From positions 124,001 to 188,000 of the forward strand of contig CAWHHJ010000004.1 in the NCBI GenBank assembly GCA_963829085.1: a stretch of DNA of 64,000 nt, written 5' to 3'. The notes below the pieces were generated by a model. That model searched no databases. It was not told where the DNA came from and worked only from the letters and a program-made list of their open reading frames with translations. How positions within the stretch are numbered: position 1 is the first letter of the stretch; every line of letters begins with the position of its first letter. The position numbers were made by a program, and so were the translations under genes. Positions 8,450 to 18,425 of the stretch are shown piece after piece. The DNA comes from PALSA-1004 sp963829085 (GTDB lineage: Bacteria; Pseudomonadota; Gammaproteobacteria; Burkholderiales; SG8-41).

Positions 8450-9556
8450 ATGCGCATCGAAAAAATAGAAGCAATCGCCATCTCCATTCCGCTGAACAAG
8501 AATTTCGGCGGCAGCACGTATGACGTTAAGAAGCGCTGTACGGTTATCACGCGCATGCATGCAGGCGGACTCGTGAGCGAGGTCTACAACGGCGACAATC
8601 GTGCGCACGGCGCCGAGATCGTACGGCTGATCGACCAGCTGCTTGCACCGCTTGCAGTCGGCGAGGACATCTTTGCCGTCGAGCGGCTGTGGGAAAAGAT
8701 GTTCGCGCTGACTCATGCGAGTGGCGACAAAAAGAATCTACTGGAAGCGATTTCCTGCGTCGATTGCGCGGTCTGGGATCTGCAGGGCAAAGCACTGGGA
8801 AAAAGCGTGCGGCAGTTGCTCGGCGGATATCGCACGCAGCTGCCGATCATATCCATCGGCGGCTATTATGTTGACGGAAAAACACTCGCCGACTACGGCC
8901 GCGAGATCGAGCAGTATCGAAATGCCGGCATGGCAGGCTGCAAATTCAAAGTCGGCGGGCTGTCGCCGGAAGAGGACTTCAAACGCGTCCAGGCGGCACG
9001 CCAGGCGGCCGGCGGCGACTTCATCATCGTGGTCGACGCAAATCGCGGCTGGAACGTTCACGACGCGATTCGCTTCTCGCGCCTTATCGAGCCGCTCGAT
9101 ATCACGTGGTTCGAAGAGCCGTGCCACTGGCAGGATGACGTCGCATTGATGGCACGCGTGCGACACGCCACGCGCATTCCCGTGAATGCAGGCCAGTGCG
9201 AGATCACGAGTCAGGGCGTGCGGCGACTCGTCGACGGCGGCGCCGTCGACTTTGTTAACTTCGATGTTTCGGAAGGTGGCGGCATCACCGACTGGCGACG
9301 CGCGGCGGCATTGTGCTTCACGGCCAGCGTGCGCATGGCGCATCACGAAGAAGCGCAGGTCGCCCAGCATCTACTGAGCGCAGTGCCGCACGGGACCTAC
9401 CTTGAATGCTTTGCAGACCCGGACCGCGATCCGATCTGGCAGAAAATGTGGCTCAATCGTCCGGCCATCAAGAATGGGATCGCCGAGATCAAGGATGAAC
9501 CGGGATTGGGAATCGTCCTCGATCAGAAAATGATCGCGCAATACAGGGTCGCGTAG
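8450..9556 (+). CDS. Mandelate racemase/muconate lactonizing enzyme family protein
   Basis: Member of the enolase superfamily, which abstracts the alpha proton of a carboxylate and then racemises, dehydrates or cycloisomerises it. The N-terminal capping domain covers about residues 1-125. The barrel has a KxK base (K165, K167 in CKFKVGG), Asp196 in VDANRGW and Glu222/Glu223 in WFEEPC as metal ligands, and an Asp272 plus His298/299 pair (FDVSEGG, MAHHEEAQ) resembling the mandelate-racemase dyad. The 368-residue length is typical. The NAGQCEIT segment at the third ligand is a family variant. The exact substrate is unknown. It converges on the binding-protein gene that follows. Confidence 0.88.
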   Translation: MRIEKIEAIAISIPLNKNFGGSTYDVKKRCTVITRMHAGGLVSEVYNGDNRAHGAEIVRLIDQLLAPLAVGEDIFAVERLWEKMFALTHASGDKKNLLEAISCVDCAVWDLQGKALGKSVRQLLGGYRTQLPIISIGGYYVDGKTLADYGREIEQYRNAGMAGCKFKVGGLSPEEDFKRVQAARQAAGGDFIIVVDANRGWNVHDAIRFSRLIEPLDITWFEEPCHWQDDVALMARVRHATRIPVNAGQCEITSQGVRRLVDGGAVDFVNFDVSEGGGITDWRRAAALCFTASVRMAHHEEAQVAQHLLSAVPHGTYLECFADPDRDPIWQKMWLNRPAIKNGIAEIKDEPGLGIVLDQKMIAQYRVA

Positions 9557-9568
9557 TGCGCCTGCGTG

Positions 9569-10577
9569 TCAGTTTCCTGGAAGCGCGTGCGCCTCTACGA
9601 AGAATGCATCCTTCCAACTTGCGGGTCTGGTCTTGATCACACCGGTCTTGAACATCTGCTCCGCATATTTCAGATGTGCCGTTCGGCGCCATCGTATAGG
9701 CGAAGCCCGGCATTTCAATCATTGCGACAAGCTCGTCGAGCGCTATTTTTTCTTTGGTCGCTTTCAGATAGATATCTGCCGCGGCCCGTTTGTCTTTCGC
9801 AATAAGTTCCATTGACTCGTTGAGCGCAGCATTGATCGCCGCCATGATTTTCGGGTTCGCGTCATGAAACTTCACGGTGCCGAACAGCACCGTAATGGTC
9901 GCCGGCCCGCCCATGACGTCAGTCGAATTGAGTATGGCACGCACGCCCGGCGCTTTCATTGCCTGATACTGGTAGGGCGGCGCCGAGAAGTGACTATTAA
10001 CTTCACCGGCGCCGCTCAGTAACGCGATCGTTGCATCCGGGTGCGACATTGCCACAGTGAACGGATCGAGCTTCGTACGGCCGTTCTCGCCGAATATTTT
10101 CTCAGCTGCAATGCCCAATATCGTCGACTGCATCGAGACCTTCACCGTCGGCACGGCAATCTTGTCCTTCTCGCTGAAATCGGCGATCGTTTTTACGCCG
10201 GGATTACGGGTGACGAGGATCAGCGGCACTGCGGCTACCGCGGACACCGCTTTGACCTGACCACCGGTGCGCGACCACAGCAGCAGCATATTGCTGATGC
10301 CGCTTGTCACAAAGTTCAGATTTCCGGCGAGCAGCGAATCGGTCGAAGTACCGCCGCTGCCGATCGTTACCCAGTTGACTTTTATGTCGCCGAGACCGGC
10401 CGCCTTGGCGTGTTTCTCGATGAGCCGGTTCTGTTCGAGCAGCACAACCGCGAGATACGGCAGGCCATACTGTTTCGAGATCGTAATTTCGCTGACTTCG
10501 GCCCGCAGCGGCACCGCGAGCGCGCAGCAAATGACAAGAACCAACAACCTCGGCAGCAAGCTCGACGATGCAGGCAT
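9569..10577 (-). CDS. NitT/TauT-type ABC transporter substrate-binding protein, one frameshift near the 3' end
   Basis: Periplasmic solute receptor of the NMT1/SsuA-like class (nitrate, sulfonate, taurine, pyrimidine precursors or similar). ATG 10577 has GAGGAGG upstream and starts a clear signal peptide ending near LRAEVSE. The body shows the family's GSGGTSTDSLLAGNLNFVTSG region and GPATITVLFG. Near 9674 one extra base changes the frame. The next frame gives LKYAEQMFKTGVIKTRPASW, then KDAFFVEAHALPGN and a stop at 9569, which is the expected ending of this family. No permease or ATPase is nearby, so the partner components are elsewhere or lost. Confidence 0.85.
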
Positions 10578-10855
10578 GATTTGCCTCCTCTGTCCCTAAC
10601 ACCTTAACTGCGCTTCGACGCTGCGATCACGGTGAGTATACGCATCATTGCAAGCGGCGTCGGCGGAGATGCGGGCACCGCAACATTAAGCGGTATCACG
10701 TTCGTTCGAATCGAGATTGTGAGCACAATCTCGTTTTTACCGACACATCCATCTTGTTATCGGCCGCAAAATCGTTTATTTCTGTTGCGTTCATCTGCAG
10801 CAAACCACTAACTACATTCCGGCGGGCGGAAGACCCGTGTTCCGCCTGACACATA
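10578..10855. other. Divergent intergenic region between binding protein and acylphosphatase
   Basis: No gene seen. It holds the promoters of both flanking genes and a strong inverted repeat at 10712-10733, listed separately. Confidence 0.6.
10712..10733 (+). promoter_or_regulatory. 22-bp inverted repeat (10-bp arms, 2-bp centre) before a T run
   Basis: CGAGATTGTG, AG, CACAATCTCG, then GTTTTTAC overlapping the end. The arms are perfectly complementary. The two-base centre is too short for a comfortable RNA loop, although opening one or two pairs would allow a terminator. As DNA it looks like a dimeric repressor site (TTGTG...CACAA core) between two divergent genes. Confidence 0.5.
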
Positions 10856-11131
10856 GTGCCAACTATCAAACATTTGAGAATCAGGGGCCGCGTTCAGGGC
10901 GTCGGCTATCGCTACCATATGCAGCGAGTGGCGCGCGACCTCGCTGTAACCGGTTGGGTGCGCAACCGGCGCGACGGCAGCGTCGAAGCGATCGTTGCGG
11001 GCGCAAACGATGCCGTCGAGCAGATCGTTGCGTGGGCGAAGCGCGGTCCGGCCCATGCGGTAGTGACCGCTGTAGAGGTCTCCGACGATAGCGGAAACTT
11101 CGCCGGATTCGAGATGCTGCCGACCGTGTAG
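10856..11131 (+). CDS. acyP: Acylphosphatase
   Basis: Small cytosolic enzyme hydrolysing carboxyl-phosphate bonds such as acetyl phosphate. At 91 residues it matches the family. The phosphate-binding loop GRVQGVGYR carries catalytic Arg19, and GWVRNRRDGSVEA carries catalytic Asn37. The start is GTG 10856 and the Shine-Dalgarno is weak. The next gene on the same strand encodes a glutathione transferase 134 bases away, so cotranscription is uncertain. Confidence 0.93.
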   Translation: MPTIKHLRIRGRVQGVGYRYHMQRVARDLAVTGWVRNRRDGSVEAIVAGANDAVEQIVAWAKRGPAHAVVTAVEVSDDSGNFAGFEMLPTV

Positions 11132-11265
11132 CGGCAGATCCTGGGATGCCCTCGCGCGAACTTGTCCGGCTACAGCGATGTACCTAGAATGGACTGCATA
11201 ATAAGCGGCGTCCCGGGCACTGCTCCTGTGCAGCCATCCATTGCAATTCACCAAAGCGAGGCCTT

Positions 11266-11877
11266 ATGAAACTGTACTTCAATCCTGCGTCCCCGTTTGT
11301 TCGCAAAGTGCGTGTGCTCGCCCGCGAGACAGGCCTCGACAAGAAGATCGAAGAAGTTACGACCGCGGTGTCGCCGGTGCAGGCAAATGCGGATCTGGCC
11401 GCCGCCAATCCATTGGTGAAAATTCCAACGCTCGTAAGCGATGACAAGACGGCGCTCTTCGATTCGCCGGTGATCTGCGAATATCTGGACAGTCTCCACT
11501 CCGGCCGAAAATTTTTTCCGGCGGCGGGCGCCGCACGTTGGACCGCGCTCAAACTGCAGGCTACCGGCGATGGCATCATGGATGCGGGAATTCTCTGCCG
11601 CTATGAACTTGTGATGCGGCCGAAGGAACTGCACTGGGCCGAATGGATTTCCGGGCAGAAATCCAAATGGCACGCAGGGCTCGATCTTTTAGAGCGTGAA
11701 GCCGGCAGTCTTGCCGGTGAACCGACCATCGGCGGCATCACCGTAGGATGCGCGCTCGGCTGGCTGGATTTCCGCTGGGCGGACGACAACTGGCGCACCA
11801 AGCGACCCAAGCTCGCCAGCTGGTATGAGCAGTTTGCGGCGCGGCCGTCAATGCAGGCGACGATGCCGAGCGCTTAG
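11266..11877 (+). CDS. Glutathione S-transferase family protein
   Basis: 203 residues. The N-terminal thioredoxin-like domain begins MKLYFNPASPFVRKVRVLA, with the usual S/P-x-VRK segment that contacts glutathione, and has a DSPVICEYLD motif near residues 65-74. The C-terminal part is all helical with LAGEPTIGGITVGCALGWLD, the GST N-capping region. Closest general class is the stringent-starvation/YfcG-like bacterial GSTs with unknown substrates. GCGAGG lies upstream of ATG 11266. It converges on dnaE. Confidence 0.9.
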   Translation: MKLYFNPASPFVRKVRVLARETGLDKKIEEVTTAVSPVQANADLAAANPLVKIPTLVSDDKTALFDSPVICEYLDSLHSGRKFFPAAGAARWTALKLQATGDGIMDAGILCRYELVMRPKELHWAEWISGQKSKWHAGLDLLEREAGSLAGEPTIGGITVGCALGWLDFRWADDNWRTKRPKLASWYEQFAARPSMQATMPSA

Positions 11878-11911
11878 GGCGGCCGTTTGCCTGCTCACAA
11901 TTCGCAGACGC

Positions 11912-14900
11912 TTAATTAACGGTGCGTTGGTTGTAGACGATGCTGACGTTGCGATCGCTGAGCCACGCGCCCAGCGTTTGCAATAGATTGTCGTTGACGT
12001 TGATGCGCCATGCGTCTCCGAGCTCAATCTCGCACATTGCATCGCGGCTATGATAAACAATCGAGACCGGGCACGGTCCATTGCGGTACGGCGCAAGCAC
12101 CTCCTTTAATTTTTGCGCTGACGACTGACCGTTGCAGGTGAGCCGCACGCCGCGCGCAAAGCGGTTGCGCGCCGCATTGAGGTCATAGATTTTCTCGGCG
12201 TTGATGCGCATGAATACAGTTTCGGCTTCGTCACCGCCGCCCCGCCTTACATTGCGCACTTTCGCTTCGATGACGAGCACCGCATCTTCCGCGATCATGT
12301 GCCGATGCTGATCGAAGACTTCGCTATAGACGGTGACTTCGTGGCTCGCCGTGCCATCGCTCAAATTGATGATCGCCATGCGCGAATTCTGCGTTTTCTG
12401 AAAACGCATGGATTCGACGACGCCCGCGATCAATACCGTCTGACCGCCTGACCCATAATCGCCATTGCCGCTCGCGGTCAGCCGGTCGAGCGTCGTGCGC
12501 ACGAACTGGCCGATTTCTTCGCGATACGCGGTGTACGGGTGACCGGATAAATAAAAGCCGAGCGCGGCTTTTTCCTCGCGCAGGAATATCCGCTCGTCCC
12601 AGCGCGGCACCTCCACGAGAGGCGGCCGCGCATGCGCAACTTCGTCGACTCCGCCGAAAAGGCTGACCTGCTGTGCGTTTCGCTCCGCCTGCTCCGCCGC
12701 GCCCAGCGCGATGCCTACAGAGGCGAGCAGTCGCGCGCGGTGATCGTCGATCGCATCAAAGGCGCCGCCGCGAATCAGCGCTTCGATAACGCGCCGGTTC
12801 ACGATGCGTTTATCCACGCGCTCGCAAAGGTCGAACAAATCCTTGAACGGCCCACCCTTCTCGCGCGCGGCGACTATCGCCGCAATAGCGGCTTCGCCAG
12901 TTCCCTTGATGGAACCCAGACCATAACTGATCGTTTGCGCGTCGAGCGGCAAAAACCGGTATTCGCCGCGATTGATATCCGGCGGCAGTACCTTGAGCCC
13001 GTTGGCGCGGGCGTCCTCATAAAACAGTTTGACCTTGTCGGTGTCGTCAGCGGCTGCCGACAAGTTGGCGGCCATGAACGCGGCAGCATGATGCGCTTTG
13101 AAATACGCGGTGTGATAAGCGACGAGCGCATAAGCGGCGGCGTGTGATTTGTTGAAGCCGTAGCCGGCAAACTTCTCCATGAGATCGAAGAGCTCATCGG
13201 CTTTGGCTTCGCTAAGTCCGCTGCGCGCTGCCCCTTCGCGGAAAATACTGCGCTGCTGCGCCATTTCCTCGGGCTTCTTCTTGCCCATCGCGCGACGCAA
13301 AAGGTCGGCGGCGCCGAGACTGTAACCGCCCACGAGCTGTGCCATGAGCATGACCTGCTCCTGGTACACCATGATCCCGTACGTTTCCTCGAGCACGGAT
13401 TTCACGCGCGGATCGGGATAATCGAATGGTTTACCGTGCTTGCGCGCGATGAAATCGGGTATCAGATCCATCGGTCCCGGGCGATACAGCGACACGAGTG
13501 CGATGATGTCCTCGAAGCGATCCGGGCGCGCTGATTTAAGCAGGTCGCGCATGCCGCGCGATTCAAACTGAAAGATGGCGGTCGTTTTTGCGGTCGCGAA
13601 TATCCGATACGCCTCCGGATCATCGAGCGGCAAAGACTCGAGCGTGATGGTCGACGACGGGTCCAGGCGCTTGATGTATCGCAGCGTCCAGTCGAGGATC
13701 GTGAGCGTCGTGAGTCCGAGGAAGTCGAATTTGACGAGGCCCACCGCTTCGACATCCTTCATATCGAACTGCGAGACCACGCTTGTCGGAGCCTTCCGCG
13801 GCGTAAAGCGGGCAGAAATCGGTGAGCTTGCCGGGCGCTATCAGAACGCCGCCCGCATGCATGCCGACGTTACGCGTAAGCCCTTCGAGGCGTTCGGCGA
13901 GCTGGAGCAGCTCGCGCACTTCTTCTTCCTGCTGCTCGCGCTGATTTATCAGCGGCTCGACTTCGCGCGCATAGATTGTCTGGTCGTCTTTGGGATCGGT
14001 GCGGCGGCGCAATGTTATATGCCGGCCGGGCTGGAACGGTACGAGTTTCGCAATCTGGTCGCAGAAGTTATAGCCGAGATCGAGCACGCGCCCGACGTCA
14101 CGCACGACCGCCTTCGCTGCCATGGTGCCGAACGTTACGATCTGTGCCACGCTGTCCGAGCCGTACTTTTCGCGTACGTATTCGATCACGCGGTCACGGC
14201 CGTCCTGGCAAAAGTCGATGTCGAAGTCAGGCATCGACACGCGCTCGGGATTGAGGAAACGCTCGAACAGCAACTTATAGCGGAGCGGGTCGAGGTCGGT
14301 GATACCGAGCGCGTATGCCGCTAAGGAGCCTGCGCCCGAGCCACGGCCCGGACCAACGGGCACACCGTTCGACTTCGCCCAGTTGATGAAGTCAGCGACG
14401 ATCAGGAAGTAGCCCGCAAACCCCATCTGCAGGATGGTCTTGATTTCGAACTCAAGGCGCTCCCTGTAAACCGGCAGCTTCGCCTCGCGTATCGCCGGAT
14501 CTGGAAATAGCTGCTGCAGCCGCTGCATGAGACCGTGCGCGCCGCGTTCGCGCAGATAATCGTCGAGACTTTCATTATTCGGCGTCGGAAAGCGCGGCAG
14601 CTTCGATTTCCCCAACTCGAGTGTCAGGTTGCAGCGCTTGGCGATCTCAACACTGTTGGCGAGCGCCTGCGGCACGTCGGCAAAAAGCTCGGCCATTTCG
14701 GCCTGCGACTTGAAGTACTGATCCGCGCAGAAACGCTTCGGACGTCGCTGGTCCGCGAGCACATAGCCTTCGGAGATGCAAACGCGTGCCTCATGCGCCC
14801 GGAAATCCTCCGGCTTGAGAAACTGGACCGGGTGCGTCGCAACTACCGGCAGCTTGAGCGAGCACGCAAGCTGCAGCGAGCGCTGTACGCAGTTTTCGGT

Positions 14901-15444
14901 TGGCGGCGCGCCGGCCGAGCGCAAACGCTGCAGCTCGAGATAATAGCGTTGCGGGAAAAATTCCGCCCAGGCACGCGCGAAGAGCGCCGCCTGTTCATAA
15001 TTGCCGGCGAGCAGCGCGCTCCCCACATCACCATGATGTGCCCCGGACAAGGCGATCAGCCCGTCCGCCGCGGGCAGCTGCGAACCATTCCTTCTTCAGC
15101 TCGCCTCGTCCGTGATACTGATTGACGCGATAGGCGCGCGTGAGCAGATCGCACAAATTGCGGTAACCCGTGCGCGACTGGCACAATAAGAGCAGCCGGT
15201 GCGGCTTATCGCGATCAGTCTGATTTTCGATCCACACGTCGCAGCCGATGATGGGCTTGAGGCCGCGGCGGCGTGCACCCTGATAGAACTTCACCATGCC
15301 GAATACGTTGGCAAGATCGGTGAGCGCAAGTGCCGGCATGCCCGCATCTACCGCTGCATCGACGGCATCGTCGAGACACACAAGGCCGTCGGTCACCGAA
15401 TACTCGCTGTGCAAGCGTAGGTGAACGAAGGGCGGCATCGACAT
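11912..15444 (-). CDS. dnaE: DNA polymerase III alpha subunit, two frameshifts
   Basis: Replicative polymerase catalytic subunit. From ATG 15444 the PHP domain starts PPFVHLRLHSEYSVTDG. An extra base near 15066 shifts the frame; the second piece carries VGPGRGSGAGSLAAYALGI and the catalytic PDFDIDFCQDGRDRV. Another extra base near 13782 leads to the third piece, starting VSQFDMKDVEAVGLVKFDFL and running through the fingers (YQEQVMLMAQ, GYGFNKSHAAAYA), the helix-hairpin-helix region and the OB domain to 11912. Together they give about 1,176 residues, the normal length. Because dnaE is essential and each join restores perfect family sequence, I treat both shifts as sequencing insertions. It is divergent from the DUF4124 gene. 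Confidence 0.93.
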
Positions 15445-15557
15445 GCGCTCTATTTTATCGCGTTCGCCGCGCGACGGGCGCAGGAACGATTTAGCTTGAC
15501 ACCCGAGTGGATCAACGCCAGATTGTTCGCCATACCAAGAATGCCCTGAGGCCATTG

Positions 15558-16013
15558 ATGCGCACGACGGGTTACATCCTGATTTTATCTGTCGTCGCTT
15601 GCAGCGCGGTGCACGCGCAAGCGGTATTCCGATCAGTAATGCCGGACGGCAAAATCATCTATGGCGACAAGCCGGCGCCCGGAGCACAGGAAGCAAAGCA
15701 GGTTAATCTGCCGCCGGCGAACATCTCCGCATCTCCACCGTCGCAGACGGTGACGCCAATATCGCCGAACGCCGCCGCTGCTCCGGGCATGCCTCACCCC
15801 AAGGATAGCGTCGCAACGGCGCGTCAAAATCTCGAAGCGGCAAAAAAAGCTCTCGACGCAGGACGCGACCCGCAGGAAGGCGAACGTATCGGTACCAAAG
15901 GCGGCGCCTCGCGGACTACCGAGCAGTACGCAGAGCGCATTAAATCGCTGGAGGACGCGGTGAGCTCGGCGCAGAGGCAGCTCGATGACGCACAGCGCAA
16001 TGCAAAGCCTTGA
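15558..16013 (+). CDS. Exported DUF4124-domain protein
   Basis: The reading frame opens at 15507, but ATG 15558 starts a clean signal peptide (MRTTGYILILSVVACSAVHA) cleaved before QAVFRSV. The mature N-terminus has the DUF4124 pattern, a short V-x-PDGK-I-x-YGDKP sheet near residues 25-42. A Pro/Ser-rich linker and a C-terminal helix rich in Ala, Gln and charged residues (KSLEDAVSSAQRQLDDAQRN) follow, likely a coiled coil. It is about 151 residues. Function of the family is unknown; it is common in beta- and gammaproteobacterial periplasms. It is divergent from dnaE and converges on the GumN gene. Confidence 0.8.
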   Translation: MRTTGYILILSVVACSAVHAQAVFRSVMPDGKIIYGDKPAPGAQEAKQVNLPPANISASPPSQTVTPISPNAAAAPGMPHPKDSVATARQNLEAAKKALDAGRDPQEGERIGTKGGASRTTEQYAERIKSLEDAVSSAQRQLDDAQRNAKP

Positions 16014-16043
16014 CGTAGCCACCTGAGTTGCAAACGCTCGCGT

Positions 16044-17009
16044 TCAATAGACGCGGGTCACCTTATAGCCTTGTCGAGCAAGTTGTGCGAGCAGTCCCTT
16101 GTCACCGTATAGGTGCAGGGCGCCGACGGCGACAAAACTGTTACCCGCTTTGAGCTGCGGCTGCATACGCTCCAGCATGCGCGTGTTACGGTCGTACAGC
16201 AGGCGCTGGTCGAACAGCGCCTTCACCGGCTTGAGCTCGGGATTTCGCTCGACTTCGCTCTCGCCGATTTGCCACATCGACGCAAGATCGCGTTGCAGGT
16301 ACGCCGCCACCATCTTCTCCGCGGTCGCTTTCGCTTCCCGATGCGTTTCCACCGAGTGTCGAAGCAGCGCGAGCTGATCCGCCTCGGACATGTTTTCGAA
16401 TGTGCCTATCTGCTCATCAACGGTCTCGAGATAGCTCAGCGTCTTGCCCTGCTCGGAAGCTATCCGGTGCAGAGTGAAATCGAGAACATCGTCCAGCTCC
16501 TGCTGCGGCATCTCCAGCATCAGCACCATAGCCCACGGCTTGAATAGTCGTGCCATTTCGGCGGGCAATCCCAGTGCTGCGGCAAGCGGCACAATCTTGC
16601 GGAACAAATCTTCCCCGGCAACGCGCGGCAAATCGCGCCCGTCCGTGAATATCATCCGGCTTGCAAGCGCCGCCATGCCGGACTGATCAAGCGACACTTC
16701 CATGGTGAACGACGTCGACGCGTCAAGCTGCTTACGCACGACATCCGGCAGTGTCGTTACGCGCTTGTCCGCGAGATGAATCGTGCCGAACAGATGACTG
16801 GCCGGCGCGCCCGGCCTCTCGAGCCGCCACAGCAGTCCCTTATCGAACGTCTCGGCAGGCGCTTGCGCGCAAGCAACGCCCGCGAACGAGAGCAACGAAC
16901 CGCGCGCAGGCGAGTGCGCAGTTTGAATACTGAGAAATATCGGCAGGACGACAAGCGCGGTTACCGCCTTCGCTGCACCGCGCACAAATCGGCCGAGTAG
17001 TTTGTTCAT
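16044..17009 (-). CDS. TraB/GumN family protein, exported
   Basis: TraB/GumN proteins share the Tiki-like metalloprotease fold, with two conserved GxxH motifs. Here they are FGTIHLADKRV near residue 75 and VGALHLYGDKG near the C-terminus, plus the intervening helix-rich region. ATG 17009 was chosen because it opens a signal sequence (MNKLLGRFVRGAAKAVTALV, then VLPIFLSI), while the longer open frame upstream has none. It is about 321 residues. Family members include GumN from xanthan clusters, but no polysaccharide genes lie nearby. The specific role is unknown. Confidence 0.85.
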   Translation of the reverse strand: MNKLLGRFVRGAAKAVTALVVLPIFLSIQTAHSPARGSLLSFAGVACAQAPAETFDKGLLWRLERPGAPASHLFGTIHLADKRVTTLPDVVRKQLDASTSFTMEVSLDQSGMAALASRMIFTDGRDLPRVAGEDLFRKIVPLAAALGLPAEMARLFKPWAMVLMLEMPQQELDDVLDFTLHRIASEQGKTLSYLETVDEQIGTFENMSEADQLALLRHSVETHREAKATAEKMVAAYLQRDLASMWQIGESEVERNPELKPVKALFDQRLLYDRNTRMLERMQPQLKAGNSFVAVGALHLYGDKGLLAQLARQGYKVTRVY

Positions 17010-17207
17010 TATTTGCGACTCCGAATTGCAGCATAATGGGCCGCGCATCGCCCTGCAACCTTACTCACAGGTACGGAGACCAACCCGGAACGTCGGGATG
17101 AAGAGGTATGCTGGTCATTGCGGAGAGCCTCGCATTACTATCGTGGCTGAGCATGCGCGAGCAACCAGGCATTACACCTCAAATCCGGCATGCATAATCG
17201 GGGCGCA

Positions 17208-18101
17208 ATGAAACACAGCCAGTCGCATATTCATACGATCCGCAACCTGCGCTATCACGTCCGAACGTGGGGGGATGCGCGCTCACCGAAACTTTTTTTA
17301 CTGCATGGCTGGATGGATGTTTCCGCATCCTTCCAATTTCTAGTGGACTGCCTCGAGCGCGACTGGTACGTCATTGCACCGGACTGGCGGGGATTTGGAC
17401 TGACCGAGTGGGCGCGCGACGGCTACTGGTTCCCTGACTATTACGCCGATCTCGATGCGCTGCTCGATGTTTACGAGCCGAAGGCGCCGGTCAGTCTCGT
17501 CGCACACAGTATGGGCGGCAATATCGCCGGTGTTTACGCGGGTGTACGCCCGCATCGCGTCGCGAAGCTGATATCGCTCGAAGGGTTCGGCGCGTCACGC
17601 ACAAAACCGGAAGATGCACCCGCGCGCTTCGAGCGCTGGCTGGATGAGGTGCTCGACCCGCCGCAATTCGGGCCTTATGCGTCATTCGACGCGGTCGCGG
17701 CACGGCTAAAGAAAAATAATGCGCGGCTCGCTGACGATAAGGCGCTGTTTCTCGCCCAGCACTGGGCGAAGCAGATAGCGCCGGGAGTGGTGACGCTTAA
17801 CAGCGACCCTAAACACAAAATGGTGAATCCGGTTTTGAACCGCATCGAGGAAGTTTTCGCGTGCTGGCAGCGAATTACGGCCCCTGTGCTGTGGGTGTCG
17901 GGGGCGGACTCGAGCGCGCGCGGGTGGCGCGCCGATATCGCGTCACAACTCGCGGAGCGTAAGGCGGCGATTCCCAATCTGAGTGAAGTGGTGCTCCCCG
18001 AATGCGGCCATATGATGCATCACGATCAGCCGGAACAACTTGCACGCGTTATAGAGGACTTCCTCACGACACCGCGCATAGGTCGCCGCCTGTCGAAATG
18101 A
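17208..18101 (+). CDS. Alpha/beta hydrolase
   Basis: 297 residues. The oxyanion region is LFLLHGWMD, the nucleophile elbow is VAHSMGGN with Ser101, and the catalytic histidine is in LPECGHMMHHDQPEQ near the C-terminus. PDWRGFGLTEW is the typical strand-4 loop. There is no signal peptide, so it is cytosolic. It resembles the epoxide hydrolase/haloalkane dehalogenase-like subgroup of general esterases, and no substrate can be assigned. ATG 17208 is preferred over the frame opening at 17190. The Bug gene on the same strand begins 324 bases later. Confidence 0.88.
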   Translation: MKHSQSHIHTIRNLRYHVRTWGDARSPKLFLLHGWMDVSASFQFLVDCLERDWYVIAPDWRGFGLTEWARDGYWFPDYYADLDALLDVYEPKAPVSLVAHSMGGNIAGVYAGVRPHRVAKLISLEGFGASRTKPEDAPARFERWLDEVLDPPQFGPYASFDAVAARLKKNNARLADDKALFLAQHWAKQIAPGVVTLNSDPKHKMVNPVLNRIEEVFACWQRITAPVLWVSGADSSARGWRADIASQLAERKAAIPNLSEVVLPECGHMMHHDQPEQLARVIEDFLTTPRIGRRLSK

Positions 18102-18425
18102 CTGTCGACTACGAGCCACCGATGCGATCCGGCGCTGCGATGGCTTGGAACTGCTGCCCTCCGCTGCTCTTCATTGATGGTCCGGCCGCTCAATTGTCCT
18201 GCGCAATTCGCGTCGTCTTACAGTCGGCATGGCGCTTGTCCGCTTACCGCGCAATCAAAGGTAGGCAACGATACGTGCCGGCGGGCGCTGGAGCGTTCGC
18301 AAGCTGGTTGCAGTCGTGCACCGGCAAGAGCATAGTTGCGCAGTCGGCAAATAATATTCAATGTTGCGGTGACAACATGCCGATCACATAACTGCCGCCG
18401 TCCGGCTGCTTGGAGGAGTGTTGAT
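18102..18425. other. Intergenic region upstream of the first Bug gene
   Basis: 324 bases with no convincing gene. A TGTTG...CAACA inverted repeat at about 18363-18378 is the only structure I noted. The stretch probably carries the promoter of the Bug gene. Confidence 0.5.

Noticed and set aside
12632..13147. 171-codon frame on the plus strand within dnaE
   Set aside because: Antisense to dnaE motifs; typical of GC-rich coding DNA.
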